This document shows, piece by piece, positions 11,652 through 24,305 of a stretch of 64,000 nucleotides of DNA. The notes under the pieces were generated by a model. That model had not been told where the DNA came from, did no database searches, and saw nothing but the letters and a program-made list of their open reading frames with translations. Numbering within the stretch: position 1 is the stretch's first letter; the number at the start of each line of letters is the position of its first letter. This DNA comes from Lepas anatifera (taxonomy: Eukaryota; Arthropoda; Thecostraca; Lepadidae). The stretch is from assembly GCA_034440635.1 (NCBI GenBank), contig JAOTON010001271.1:682001-746000 (forward strand), given 5' to 3'. The position numbers were made by a program, and so were the translations under genes.

Positions 11652-11690
11652 CTGAAAATGAAAGTATGCCACTTTTGAAACGTCAGGCAT
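11652..11690 (+). ncRNA. Hammerhead-like motif downstream of the Penelope remnant (degenerate)
   Basis: The order CTGAAAA, stem (AAAGT-ATGCC-ACTTT), T, GAAACGTC follows the Penelope endonuclease by about 270 bp on the same strand. Penelope-like elements are known to carry small hammerhead ribozymes in their terminal repeats. The position, the stem and the GAAAC box fit. The first core box reads CTGAAAA instead of CTGATGA, so the catalytic G is lost and the copy should not cleave. Confidence 0.4.
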
Positions 11691-11966
11691 TATATATATA
11701 TATATATAAATGTAAACGAAATGGAACCATGAAATACCTTACCTGCTTATTTTACCTTATTAACTAACCTAACCTAACCATATATAACCTAACCATATTT
11801 TACCTTACCTACTTGTCTTTCGGATCGGTCCTTAACAACCTTAATCCAGAGTAAAGGAAACAAACAAGAAGCATCGAAAAACTCTCAAGAAAGCTCATTA
11901 ACGCGAAGGCTGCTGTGACATTTAACAATATATGTTTAGATAATAACTGGCTTCCTAACTATTCAA

Positions 11967-12040
<74 letters not shown>
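11691..12040. repeat. (TA)n runs and a short TTAGG-like stretch
   Basis: TA runs occupy about 11691-11708 and 11969-12040. Between them, 11761-11795 contains AACCTAACCTAACC and further ACCTAACC words, the complement of the TTAGG telomere repeat of arthropods, within a wider ACCTTACC-rich context. It is too short and impure to be a telomere. Confidence 0.7.
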
Positions 12041-12042
<2 letters not shown>

Positions 12043-12970
12043 TTGGGGGGTGACCGGTAGGGCAGTGAGTCGCGCCAAAATCGTCGAGGCGTCGGATGCT
12101 CTGTAATTCGGGTGAAAAAGTCGGCACTTTCAGGGCGGAGTTGTGGTGGTGTTGCCGCTGTCCTGCTTATGCACATGCGGGCGGCGTGCAAGCGGCTCGG
12201 CAGCGCAATTAAGTCACAACCACTCAACGAAATCGCTTCAGAAGCTCATGTAGTTCCACGAAAAACGGTCAGGTAATTAAAGCCTGCAATAGCACCAGCA
12301 ACATCATCATTAAAGTAACTGCACCTGGTACAGGCAGAATGATATGGTGTAGCGATGGGGGCAGCCTTGACTTGTACATCTCATGAATGAGCTGTGCCAG
12401 TATTTGCTATGATCTAACATAGTATCAGTGTTATGCAGTCAGCTAACTTATCCTTTGCAAATGCTCCTTGAAACATACTTCGTGAGACGGGAGTGCTCTC
12501 TTCTGCTTTGCACAGAATTCCCCTCTGGCGAATAAAATGGAACATGTGCGAGAACCTGACAAGCTTACTAATATTTCCAGACAAAAGGAACCTATGACTA
12601 AAGTGTCGTTCAACAGCTGCCATTGCCCCTTATGTCATAGAAATATTTTCCAGCTTGAAGTTTTCAGTAATGCCAATTAGTGAAGGGATGATCTGCTGCC
12701 CTGATGACGCCAGAACATGGTGGATCATGACCAGAGGCTTCTCCAAAGACTCGATGCTTGATAATTTGATAAGAACCAGAAAGGTTTGCGCGTTTATGAG
12801 GAGAAAATCATGAGAAATTATTTCCCATTGCTTTATGTACGGAACACAAATGCAATAGTTTATTTACTTCTAGTATTTAATAAAAATAATTTTCCGAAAA
12901 AACCTCAAGTGGAAAACATGACAATCCAATGGACTATGAATACTAGATTAATTAAAAAGTGGACATCTTG
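12041..12970. other. Unassigned DNA
   Basis: No gene or repeat recognised. The first 190 bases are GC-richer. The frames seen are short and lack supporting motifs. Confidence 0.4.
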
Positions 12971-12974
12971 ACGA

Positions 12975-13335
12975 CACGTCGACGCTTCGCCTTTGCAAAC
13001 TCCCCACCTGTCGAATTGGCTCTGGGGCGCGACTTGACTGCCTTAGTGACCGGGCACTCCCAATGAAGCATCGAGGCAAACTCGCAACCCACTGAGCTAT
13101 CGAGCACTACCCAATGAAGTATCAAAGTTAAGGAAGAACTAGAGCATCCGGGGCCGGGCGGCCTAGTGGTTTCATTGCTCGTCTTCAGGTTGGAAAGCAT
13201 GGATGAACGCAAGCTCAATTCCCACGACGGGAAACCGCCTTTCATGTCCGATCTGACCCGGTGGAGAGGATTCCTAAAGAACCTCGCCAATTCTCCTTGT
13301 TATTACTCACTCAGCTGAAAGCAGTGACCTCAATA
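12975..13335 (+). mobile_element. Eroded tRNA-derived SINE (main copy 13148-13335, possible second head on -)
   Basis: From about 13148 a tRNA-like head reads GGGCGGCCTAGTGGTTTCAT, an A box, with a weak B box (GCTCAATTCC) about 50 bp later. The body ends in CAATAAAAAG. The 3' body resembles 9120-9215. Just upstream, the minus strand near 13085-13110 reads TAGCTCAGTGGGTT, another A-box-like word. Two similar blocks CACT-CCCAATGAAG-ATC lie about 57 bp apart around it. The head fragment on minus is uncertain. Confidence 0.5.
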
Positions 13336-14205
13336 AAAAGACAAATCTTTTAAATTATGGTATTTTCATTTCCATGACTTTGTATCGTTTTACTACAGTT
13401 CAAGAGACTCCGGATCAAATTATACAATTCCTATAAATAGGCTGATAAGTGGCAATGTTTCAGAATTGGGAAACCCAATCATTTTCAGAAATGCACGACC
13501 TTGCTCAGGTCCCAACCGTAAAGCAACATTCAGATTTACTGATTCAGCGATTTTTGTCAAATATAACACATGCTTGAACATTGTTGAGTTTTTTAATGAC
13601 ATTAACTGGGCACCAATTCCATTTTGATGTTTTCAACCAGCTTTTTATTTAACTCCCAATCACTATTGCTGAGTGGTTTGGGTGCAAACTAAAATAGATT
13701 CTAATGCAAAGAAAGTCACATTCACAGCATACCATTTTTCAATTTCTCCAGTTTTACCTGATTATCTTGGCAAACCAACACCAATTATAGTTTCTGGAAA
13801 CACATCTTGCTACACGAAAATAACGAGACTGTGCTTTTGATTAGAGGAGAAAACATTTAAAAAATAACAGCACTACAAAATATGTTGAACTGCACTACAA
13901 AAATACCCTCTCCCCATCCCAACGATCGGTAGAGATCCGCCAACACTTCGCAAACGAGGAAGCAGGCAGTACCGAGAGCTGTGGGATTTCATCTGCGCAA
14001 CACATGTTCATCCTCATCCTTACCGTCTCCTTCCATAGTTTGCATTACTTCATGTCCATTACGACGGCGCTTGAAAAGCCCTCTCCAGTGTGTAAGTGTA
14101 AGAATCTAATAAATAAATAAAAATAAATGCTGGGTTAACCGCCCGCTGCCCAACTGAACTAGCATATTCTAGCACACCCGCAAGACTCGCTGCAGCGAAT
14201 CAGCA
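13336..14205. other. Unassigned AT-rich DNA
   Basis: No coding or repeat feature that I can support. A (AATA)n-like tail occurs near 14105-14127, which could be the end of an old retroposon. Confidence 0.4.
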
Positions 14206-14209
14206 CGCC

Positions 14210-14925
14210 ACCTGCACAGCTATACTGCACCGCCGGACACGTCGCCTGCACCACTGTATTTCATCGCCGGACTCCCTGCCTGTACTGTTATCTGCCGTAC
14301 TGTTATACTGCACCGCTGAACTCGCTGCCTGTACCGTTATACTGCACCGCTGAACTCCCTGCCTGTACCGTTATAATGCGCCGTTGAACTAAGTTGAACT
14401 CCCCTCCCGCACTGCTATGCAGCACCGTCGGACTCGCTGCCTGTACTATTATACTGCACCGTTGACCTCCCTGCCTGTACTGTTATACAGCACCGCCGGA
14501 CTTGCTGCCTGCACAGCTATACTGCACCGCTGGACTCCCCTACCGTACTGCTACGTTGAACCGCCGAACTCGCTGCCCGTACTGTTATACACTGCACCGC
14601 TGGACTCCCCTCCCGCTTTGCTATGCTGCACCGCCGGACGCGCTGTTTATACTGGTATACTGCACCGCTGAACTCGCTGCCTGTACCTTACTCCGACTGC
14701 TGCCTGACGCACCCCTCGTAACTCCCGTATACTGCACCGTTGAACTCGCTGCCTGTACCGCTATACTGCACCGTTGAACTCGCTGCCTGTACCGCTATAC
14801 TGCACCGTTGAACTCGCTGTCTGTAGCGTTATGCTGAACCTCTGGACTCCCCTACCGCACTGCTACGCTGCACCGCCGGACTCGCTGCCTGCACAGCTAC
14901 ACTGCACCGCTCCGCTCGGTCTTCC
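14210..14925. repeat. Degenerate 36-bp minisatellite
   Basis: The unit TACTGCACCGCTGAACTCGC followed by TGCCTGTACCGCTATA (36 bp) recurs from about 14210 to 14925 with substitutions and some truncated units. Because 36 is a multiple of three, plus-strand frames stay open and give 12-residue repeats (for example LYCTAGLAACTA-like). That open reading is a by-product of the period, and I see no start context, signal peptide or splice sites supporting a protein. Confidence 0.9.
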
Positions 14926-15348
14926 AGTTGGGCTCTGCATCAAGTATTTCCAGGCCACGCAGAACCTCCGCCATTACCCTGCGCTGAACCACTCTATCTG
15001 CACGGTGGCATCCTGCGCACCTGCACTGCACCGCCAAACACGTCCTTGGGGAGTCGACGGCGGGCGCTCGCGTGAGGCTATACGGAGCCGTAAAACGCGA
15101 TAGTAAGACGGCGGGGTGAAAAGACTAACAAGGCGTCCTAGCTCCGTTTACATGCCTCGGTTCACACGGCGCACCCCCCCCGTTTAAGTGTAAAAAAACA
15201 TATTTTCAAAAAAGGACAGCATGATGTATCTACAATACCTTGTTGTTTCCTTCTCCTTATTGCTTTTTAACTTTACAAACCAACTAGAGCTATCAAAATT
15301 ATAAGCACGGACATCTTATGGATAATAATAGCGAGCTTTAACTCAGTG

Positions 15349-15565
15349 CTACATTCCAGTCCAATACATGTAAATCCGCGCCCCTGCATGAGCGATACGG
15401 AGCTGCTCCAAGCGGTGGGCATCGTCGAGCCAAAGCACCAAATCCGATATGAGCCCATAAGTCCAGGCGGATGAGCGTCGGCGCTTATAACGTAGGCGGA
15501 GGAGGAGGAGCAAGTGATTTAGCATCTTGTTGGTCCAGTTCCAAGACTGGGTCTGCGCTAGGGTG
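15349..15565 (-). CDS. Candidate terminal coding exon, minus strand
   Basis: On the minus strand a strong acceptor (GTGTTTTTATCACTCAG) precedes 15565. One frame then stays open for 71 codons to TAG at 15349-15351. Near its start it encodes QSWNWTNKMLNHLLLLLRLRY, then a basic KRRR stretch and WLDDAHRLEQL. The W...M..LL.L pattern faintly recalls the first helix of SANT/MADF-type DNA-binding domains, but this is a weak resemblance. A second frame from the same acceptor is open for about 26 codons and is Pro-rich. No polyadenylation signal was assigned. Confidence 0.25.
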
Positions 15566-17550
15566 CTGAGTGATAAAAACACATTGGAAAATATAGGGGA
15601 GTAGGACAGCAAAGAGTTAAAATATTATGCGAGTTAATTACGCCGCTTATTCAAACCCTTATGAACACTCATTTAACGTGAATTAAAAACGTCTTCATCA
15701 ATATGTCCTTACTACCACATTTTTAATGAGTTCATTCATAACAGGATTACTGAATCATGTGAAATAGTCTTCACTGGAAACATAGGTTAGTGGAAAATTG
15801 CGCAAAAATAACACAGAAGTGAGTGAAAAATTATGTTTGCCAAGGGTGTCGCTGTCCATCCAGCAGCTTGAGATTTGAAATGCTGTGTTAGTGGCGGTGC
15901 AGGGAATACGAATCTGCCACCTGCTGGGGGTCGAGGGGAGCGCTGAGGGCACGGCACTTTTCCGCGGCCGGCTAGGTACTGCAAGAAGTGGTCGGTAAAA
16001 AAAACGCGATGGCCATTTCTCCCTCTCTACGGTTCGGCAATTTCATACGCGACGAAATGATTGATTCCACTTGTGCCTCTGAGGAGGGAAATACAGACAG
16101 TTCACTTTCTACGCAAATTAGCCATTGTCCTCGAGGGCGAACACCAATGACGTAACGCACATTTTGTGATACTTGCCTCTCCTCCTTCCCTATGAACACT
16201 TTAACGCTCATGTGTAACGTTTGAATACGCTGTGGCTACCTGCACCAGACCTGTTTGGGTTGCGTAGTTTATGGACGACACCCAGATATGAGCAGACATT
16301 TATGGGACGTACTCTTCATGCTGTCTACTTCCGTTTACACCATGGCAAGAATTATCGAATATCAGGCGATTTTGGTGCCACGTGTATGTTTTGGGATGTC
16401 AGAAGGGCATTTGTACGATTTACTAAGTATAATTCATTGTCACGTTACACTTGTAGACGGCTTAACAGCTTGCCCTCGCAAATGCAATGGAAAAGAGCCC
16501 AAGGATGGTCTCTGTGAGATGAAAACCCACAAGCACACAAAGCTGACTGATTCAGAAAAGCGGTTGTAGCCTTAAGGGCAGCATCAAACAAGGGTTAGCA
16601 TGAGAAAGGATGAAGATACTAAGTGTTTTGGGACTTCTTCCACAAAGAATACTCCAGCGAGGCTTCAGGTGTATAGTATCTTATTTCGACAGTATGCATA
16701 TCTAACGTAAGAAAGTATTCGTCAAAACGCATTATTCGCTTTACCATCCTCTGAAGTGTGTGAGCTGGATTTTAAGGGTACGTTAACGTAAACTGGCTGT
16801 ATAATACTATTCCACCATCATTTGTTAGAAGCATCTAAAAATAGCTTTCCGTCCCCGTCCATTTCGACAAAATGAAGAGTGATGGTTCAATATATCCAGG
16901 GGCCTCCATAACTCACCCCTGTGGAGGATGTTCCAAACTTACGTAGGTATTATCGATGCTATATCATGATAAACAAACATCAGCAAAGCTATAAATATAC
17001 CCACTTACCGCTGATGATTATAGTTTTAGGGCACGTCAGCAGCTAAGGCTAAATGAGCCCTTATAACCACTTTCAACAACAGAAGCTGTATCTCCCAGGT
17101 GTCATTTCAACGATAAATTTAGTTTTGACCCGAGTGTTTGAAAATGGAGAAAATATATGTCATCGAGATGGTTGAATCTACAAAAGATATAAAAACACAA
17201 ACATATTGCATTCAGGTACTCATCTTGGTATATGATATCTGAAAATTACGATAAAACAACTCCTAACAGCCAACCACACATATGGTCCCATATTCTTGGC
17301 TAGTACGCCTGAGGGCTTTCGGTGGAATTAGGTAGACATAAAACGACATCAAAACAGTTCCAACAACCCCTCATCAGGCTGATGAAGCTGGATAGATAAT
17401 GGGGACCACGCCTCACGTGAGCCTAACAAGGTGGAAATGAAGAGGGACCCTTCTTCGGTCAACAAATGCGAGCTCACCCTAGAGCGGCATGAGCCATGAA
17501 TAAATTTCTAAAAATAACAGACTTAGCGAGTATGTTTGTTCTAAAAAATG
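15566..17550. other. Unassigned DNA
   Basis: No supported gene. Two overlapping plus-strand frames at 16221-16569 are open for about 100 codons each, which argues for chance rather than coding. 16900-17350 is AT-rich without features. Confidence 0.4.
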
Positions 17551-17733
17551 GTCATAGCCAGTGGCAGATCCTAGGGGGCTAGGGGAACTCAAAATCAACC
17601 CCCACCCCACCCCCCGCGAGCTTCCTAAGTGTCGATAGTTATTACATAGACCTGACATAGACCGCTGATCCGAGACAATGGCAGGAAGGCTCGAGCCCCC
17701 TAGTAAAGTCCAGGATCCGTCACTGGTCACACC
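17551..17733. mobile_element. hAT-like MITE, 167 bp (type A)
   Basis: The body 17559-17725 starts CAGTGGCAGATCCTAGG and ends CCAGGATCCGTCACTG, inverted repeats of about 15 bp. The 8-bp flanks GTCATAGC and GTCACACC match at 6 of 8 positions, consistent with an aged 8-bp hAT target duplication. The interior includes GGCTCGAGCCCCCTAG, shared with the copies at 20287, 24891 and 50530. Confidence 0.65.
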
Positions 17734-18112
17734 TTCCTTACAAATTATGTCGTATTTGACAACCACTTCGCACCCACCGCGGGAGAGGTACTAGCGAAAA
17801 TGAGACCTATCAGCTAATCACGCTAGGAAAAAGCATGGCCTGTCCGAGCTATCCGATGGAGTGCTCAGGCCGTACGCCAAGTACACAACAGGGCAAGATT
17901 TGGTAGCGTGAAGTAAGCTTTCCATAACTACCTGCTTGAAGCTAGATTTCGACAAAACAGAAACATACAAATAACTGAAGAAACTGGAGCGTATGCCAGA
18001 CGTACACTCCTGCTCATTTAGGAGTCAAACAATATCATGCATTGATAACACTCGACACGGGAACATCAGCAACACTTCAAAGTGCTTTCAATAGGAGAAT
18101 GAAAAAACTCAC

Positions 18113-18219
18113 TTCAAAAAAGTTCCAACGGAATCACACAACCACACCAATCCCAACATAGATGCCGACACCGTTCCGACACAAAGCAAAAACGGCCCAG
18201 CGCGGGCTTGCACGGTCAT
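18113..18219 (-). CDS. Candidate first coding exon with hydrophobic leader, minus strand
   Basis: On the minus strand ATG (plus 18217-18219) opens 35 codons that run into a donor GAA/GTGAGTT at plus 18112. The encoded start MTVQARAGPFLLCVGTVSAS continues through a hydrophobic stretch ending LVWLCDSVGTF, as expected for a signal peptide or signal anchor. The frame is also open upstream to 18462 in CpG-rich sequence that could be a promoter or 5' UTR. There is no recognised family and no second exon, and the ATG context is weak (C at -3). Confidence 0.25.
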
Positions 18220-19420
18220 GAGAGGGTGGCGCGCCAGCGGCGGTGACGTGGCGCCGACAGTAATACGGTTACGCTCAGTCTCCTCACTGTCAATCAGTGT
18301 CCACATGAGCCAACGCCAGCCGCCCCCAGGATCCGGACCGAGACGGCTCCGACAATGGGGTAATTGGAGCCAGAAATTATCCAGGCCTCGTTGTGGGCAG
18401 CAAGGTCTCCGCGCTAGAGACAAGGTCATGGTGCTGCTGGTGGCTCGCCCGCAGAATCGCACGGAGACACGCTCTCTTCAATAAACATCTCGATCTTGCT
18501 CGCTGATTTGATCTCGGCGTGGGGGCGAAAACTAATATGATGTCATGATAAGGCATAAGGAAAAGCAAGCGACTGGTGGAGGTGGACACTCAGCCAGCAT
18601 ACTGCACAGACAGTGCGGTCAGCAGTGCGTTGCACCAGGGAAGAAAAGGGAGCGTTGCGTCGCAGCCAGCGGATAATCAGCGTCGTGCAAAACAGAGAAA
18701 ACGTCACTCCAGCGAAAATCCAAAACAGAAATATATTTGATGGCACGGCAGGGAAATATTGTGAATGATCATCGATCGACTGCCAAAATAGTGCAATCCC
18801 TGTATTCAATAAATGACGGTCTTGCGCGAAAAGAAAATCCTAAAAAGACCGGGCTACTTCTTCAAGTGAAGTACTGAACTCCGGCAAAGCCGTTCGGCGG
18901 AATCTCGTGAAATACACACATTTCGCCGTGTTTGGACAAGCAGAGCCGTTCGGAGACGTGCGAGTTTCAGGCAGAGGGATGTGAACAGAAAGGATCAGTA
19001 ATCTTGTCGCGAAGGAGCAAAGCCGCGGGAGGACAAGACGGTGGGAGGGGGAGCCAAAAGAACGATGACAGTGGCAGCATAAGGAGGGGCGGGGGCGTAC
19101 AGCGGAGACGTTGAAGTAGTGGTGACGTGGTCGGCTTCGGGGAGAAGCTCCGCCGCGGAAGGACTGCGGCGGGGGCGGGGGCGGGGACGGGGTAACTGGC
19201 CCGTCGGGCGGGGGCGGGGTAACTGGCCCGCCGGAGGACCGGTGACGCCGGCACGTGGACGCCATCCGGAGCTGATGGATGATGACGCCGCCGGAGCGAA
19301 TCGGAGGCCAACGATGCACGACCGGCGCGGTCGTAACGACATCTGGTGGCGGCCGTGGCCGCACGCCATCGACCGGCTACAATGATGCTCCGGCGGTGCC
19401 GCCCCGTCCCGCTCGAGACT
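18185..19420. promoter_or_regulatory. CpG-rich stretch with GC boxes
   Basis: 18185-18480 and especially 18990-19420 are rich in CpG and in GGGGCGGGG-type boxes (19165-19215, with GGCGGGGGCGGGGTAACTGG nearly duplicated). Long open frames occur on both strands here mainly because GC-rich DNA has few stop codons; the Pro/Arg-rich products do not look like real proteins. This could be a CpG-island-like promoter, possibly for the minus-strand candidate at 18219, but no start site can be fixed. Confidence 0.35.
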
Positions 19421-20279
19421 CAGACTGACCAGTGCCTGCCTCACCTACTCTCCGAGACGAAGATATGGAGCACACGCTGAAGGCGTCTCACGGGGCAGCC
19501 TATCGACCTGGAAATCAGTTGCTGGGGCAACGTCGGCCCGGAGATCGCCACACCTCTGGTCAGGAGAGCAACACAAATAGCTTGGTGCTGGGGCACTATA
19601 ATGTCGAGCTACCACAAAGGCATTGAACCTATTGACATTTTGATGCTGGGCTAGAGCCGGAGGGTCGTGATTTAGTTCCCGAAGATGGTCAGCTACTTCC
19701 CTTCTTTTTATATTGAGTACTCTCTCGTGGAATACTCATCATAAAACGGTAAAAATATATCGAAAAATATCGGTGTCATCCACAGGGTATTTCTATAATC
19801 CGGCCAGCGGCGGGGGTAAGCCTAAGTGAAACCTCCTGTCATCTGTGATTGTTAATATCCACTGAAATGGCACACGGAGGTGTTAAGCTTATCAGGGCGG
19901 GCTATTTGTAGTCCGATTATTTCAGCTTTCACCCATTGTTCCCCTCCACTCCACATGATATAATCTTCTGATATGAGTCCCGTCATTTCCGTCGTGAGGT
20001 TCAGAGTCAATGTTTGTTAAATGTCTTAGGCATATAGCTCAGCTACACCATAACACCAGAATGGGTGACCCACAAACATAATTATCAGACTCAGCTCCCA
20101 TTCATTGACCATAATGGAATCCCGATTACAATTCCAGACAAGAGACAAAAGCCAAAGACAACACGTCTCCTACGGGTATAACAACTGCATTTCATGCTCA
20201 CACACAGCAATAGCAGCGTAAGGGAATGAAAGAGCCATCAGCATCACGAAGACCATAGATACGGAGCGAAAAAACTTAA

Positions 20280-20452
20280 GCCACAGCAGTTGCGGATACC
20301 CGGGTGCCCGGGGAGTTCAAATTCCACTCCGAAATGTTCGAGTGCCTATCTTCAATACATAGGCGGAGGTTGATTCGAGACAATGGAGGGGAGGCTCGAG
20401 CCCCCTAGCTCCCCCTTCGAAATGAAGTCCTGGGTCCGCCACTGACCAGAGC
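20280..20452. mobile_element. hAT-like MITE, about 158 bp (type A)
   Basis: The body is about 20287-20444. The right end in reverse complement reads CAGTGGCGGACCCAGGACTT and continues through GGGGGAGCTAGGGGGCTCGAGCC. The left end is a weak match (CAGTTGCGGATACCC). This copy shows best that the terminal ~50 bp of the MITE corresponds to the 50-bp satellite monomer of the macrosatellite. An 8-bp duplication is not clear. Confidence 0.6.
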
Positions 20453-21673
20453 CCAGCCTAAAAACCTAAATTCGTAAAAATAGTGCACAGGAGCTGCTTA
20501 TATACCAGGGGTAATATAATAAACTTTGAAAAACGACAAATGAAGTACCATTCAAAACCACACTATGCTTGAATTCATTGGACAGACATCGAGAATGCAG
20601 ACAAATCGGCTGCCTTTCCGTGAGCGAAATAGTATCGGGGCGACCAGTGCCAGCTCCAGCAATCATCACTTCCTCCGAGAAATAATTCAGTGCATCTCGT
20701 ATGTATTTCTCTCTTGCATAACGCAGCGACAGCGCTTTTTCCACGACCGCAAAACAGCAGGAGCATTGAACGGCGAATGGGCACCGCTTCCATGAGGAGC
20801 GGAAGAACGTGTATACGCCTAAGGCAGATCCCGGCATTCTGAACAGCTGGGGTCACAGTGCCTGTGTACTACGTAAATACATTCTGAGACCAAATCCAGC
20901 ATAATCTTAACGACAGCCGTTCGGCATTCCACTATCAATCGCGCCGACATAAGCTGTATAGCCCGGTTTTACGGTTCACGGACTGTTCAGTTTCCTCGAG
21001 AGTACGGGAAGAATACTCCCGCGGCATTTCCGCTTGATGTGCACTGGTCTTCGGATGCTGGTTAATTCTGGCATGCTTTCTAACACTTCAGATTTCTGAA
21101 CAAACAATCATGCGCTATCTGTTCATGGGCAACGGGAACACGACAAAAAGTGCAGTGGGCGAACTTGATAAGGCGTACCAAGAAAATTGTCCATGGAAGT
21201 ACGTCTGTGTACATTGATGCATCGGTGCTATTGATTGATGGAACCGGGAAGTTGCGTGGAGTAAGTGTCCAGGGCCATTGTCACCCTAACGCACGGCTCT
21301 CAGCAACATGCAAATCACACATATTTCTATCACGATATTTCAACGCCAGGGAAGTTCGTCATTTCACGGCACCCTGCAGATAAATTGCCACTGTTCAGAC
21401 GAATATGTTATTCAAGACTCTAAGCATAAATTCAAATACGCTAGCAGCAGACCTTAACGCTATTGGCCAACTCATGCCAAGCCAGGGCCATAGCTCCAGA
21501 TATTTCAAGCGTAAGATCACCTATGACAGTCTGCATATGTTCCCGTGCTGTCAAATGGGACCGCTACCATCAATCTGGAAAATAGATAAGCATCACAGCC
21601 GAACTCGTTTGATTCGGCTCCAGGAAGCGCATACTTTACTGAAAAATTTTATGGAATCATCCACGAAATTATC
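20453..21673. other. Unassigned DNA
   Basis: No recognised gene. The longest frame is on minus, 20837 to 20466: 123 codons with ATG, mixed composition, including EKALSLRYAREKYIRDALNY. It is protein-like but matches nothing I know and has no promoter or splice evidence. Confidence 0.3.
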
Positions 21674-22680
<1,007 letters not shown>

Positions 22681-23320
22681 CATAGGCGGACCCACGGGGC
22701 AAAAAGGAACGTGTCTTCCCCAAATGAGCATTGGCACCCCTTGAAATGCCGCTTTCTGCCTCTGCTGCTCCTCCAGGATGCGAGTGTCGCAGCCCCGGCA
22801 ATAAGATTTCGCGTCCCAATAATTGGTTGCGCCGTCCAAAAATAGGCCCCTGACGGAAAGTTCTGGATCCCGTTATGTTGAAAGCCGACCAAATTACGCT
22901 GGGTCGGGTGGGCAAATGATATCCGAGTATGGTGGAGGGAGAAGGATCCGCGCTGTTAACGCGTGTCGCGCCTGGCATAGGCAGTGTCACAAGATAGCTG
23001 GATCATCGCCCCCCCCCTCCCCTCCCTGAAATGAGAGATGTGAACACTGCCTCATAGAATGGCGGATCCAGGCTCCCCGATCGGTTGTGGCATCTTGCTG
23101 GGGGGGCGCCAATCGGACCAAGGGGGGCCACTTTTTGCCGGCAAAACCCATCAGGTGCGGGTCAAATCCTATCACAGGGTGCCGATTTTCGCATCCTGAA
23201 GGGAGGGTGGGAAGCGACAAGTTAGGGGGTGCCATCGACCCTTCAGAGGAGCAGCATGACCATTTTAGGGGCGCCGAGGGTCGATCCAGGGGGCGCACCT
23301 TTCCCCTGGATCCGCCTATG
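22681..23320. mobile_element. hAT-like MITE, type B, solo copy outside the macrosatellite
   Basis: It starts CATAGGCGGACCCACGGGG and ends CCCTGGATCCGCCTATG (inverted ends). Its right part shares ordered blocks with the MITE inside the macrosatellite units: GGGGGTGCCATCGA, a block ending GGGGGCGC, then CACCT followed by a T/C-rich stretch and TGGATCCGCCTATG. The middle matches too (GCCACTTTTTGCCGGCAAAACC versus GCCACTTTTGGCCGGAAAAACC). So the element existed as a dispersed transposon as well as within the array. An internal ATGGCGGATCCAGG near 23059 suggests a second element or an internal end. No clear target duplication is seen. Confidence 0.6.
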
Positions 23321-23902
23321 CATCATATGACGTTGAAATGAAAGAAATGGATTGAGGGGTCCATGGTGACTGTAATGAGCCGGCATCCACGCGTCAATAA
23401 TAAAATATTTGTTTTGTCAGCGTGCACGTGTGCATTTTAGGAACACACTTGAGAGAAAACACTTTGCATGAGTCGCAACGTTCGCAGTCACGAGTTTACA
23501 AATGACGGTCGCATGAGTAGGATCAAGCATTACCAGTAAAAAGTGCAAACTTGAAAAAGGGATTTCAATCAAAATTCAGTATTCTGCCTATAACGGGTTT
23601 AAATCCAGTCCAGGATCCCCATAATGAAGGATTGGAAATACAAATATGATACTGCAGTTTGATTACAAATCTAAGATATTGCAATCCTGCAATCCAATCC
23701 TGCTGATGACTACAAACGACGCTAGCCTGACATTTTGAAACTCGTTCTTCATTCGTGTTTATAAGTGTGAAATTATCCGCCGGCACTCTTGGCAAAAGAA
23801 AAGGCGACTAGTCACTCATATTTGCACTATTGCTCAACGTACAAAACGACCAGGAAGCGGGAATACAATGGGCACAAAGCGGCAATCGTTAGTTTTTGTA
23901 TG
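23321..23902. other. Unassigned DNA
   Basis: No gene recognised; unremarkable AT-rich sequence between two MITEs. Confidence 0.4.
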
Positions 23903-24305
23903 GTGAAGCCCAGTGGCGGACCCAGGGGGGCAAAAAGGCAATTGCCCCCCCAAACGGAAAAACTCGGGGCAAAACTATGTTTTTGCCCCCCCCAAAGCGA
24001 TCGACCTCCTTTTTCCCCCGACTCCTTTTTAGCTTGTAAGCAAAATTTTGGTGCTTCAACTCTCAACTTCAAACAGAATTAGAGAAGTTCAGTATAAATA
24101 TTGGGGCTTGGATAGGAAAAAATGTATCTTGAGCCCATATTTTTCACCCCGTGACGTTTTTTTTTGCTTTTCGTCTCCAGTTCCCAAAATCCTACCGAAA
24201 AGGCATATTGTAGCGCAATTTTTCACTGCGCGACGTTTTTTTTTGCTTTTCGACTTTGGTTTGCCCCTCCCAAACCAACCGGCTAGATCCGCCACTGGTG
24301 AAGCC
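23903..24305. mobile_element. hAT-like MITE, 387 bp, with exact 8-bp target duplication
   Basis: GTGAAGCC occurs exactly on both sides (23903-23910 and 24298-24305) of a body that begins CAGTGGCGGACCCAGG and ends TAGATCCGCCACTG. Inverted ends with CAG...CTG termini plus an 8-bp duplication are diagnostic of the hAT superfamily. The interior is non-coding and carries a duplicated ATTTTTCAC..CG(T/C)GACGTTTTTTTTTGCTTTTCG segment. The perfect duplication makes this the youngest MITE of the window and the anchor for naming the CAGTGGCGG ends hAT-like. Confidence 0.85.

Noticed and set aside
11761..11795. Telomere (TTAGG)n
   Set aside because: Only two or three imperfect copies in an interior AT-rich setting; at most an interstitial trace.
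16221..16569. Two overlapping ~100-codon plus-strand frames
   Set aside because: Both are equally open with no motif, start context or splice support; probably chance.
18840..19444. Minus-strand Pro/Arg-rich ORFs of up to 174 codons
   Set aside because: GC-rich DNA with few stops; frames are open on both strands and the products are low complexity.
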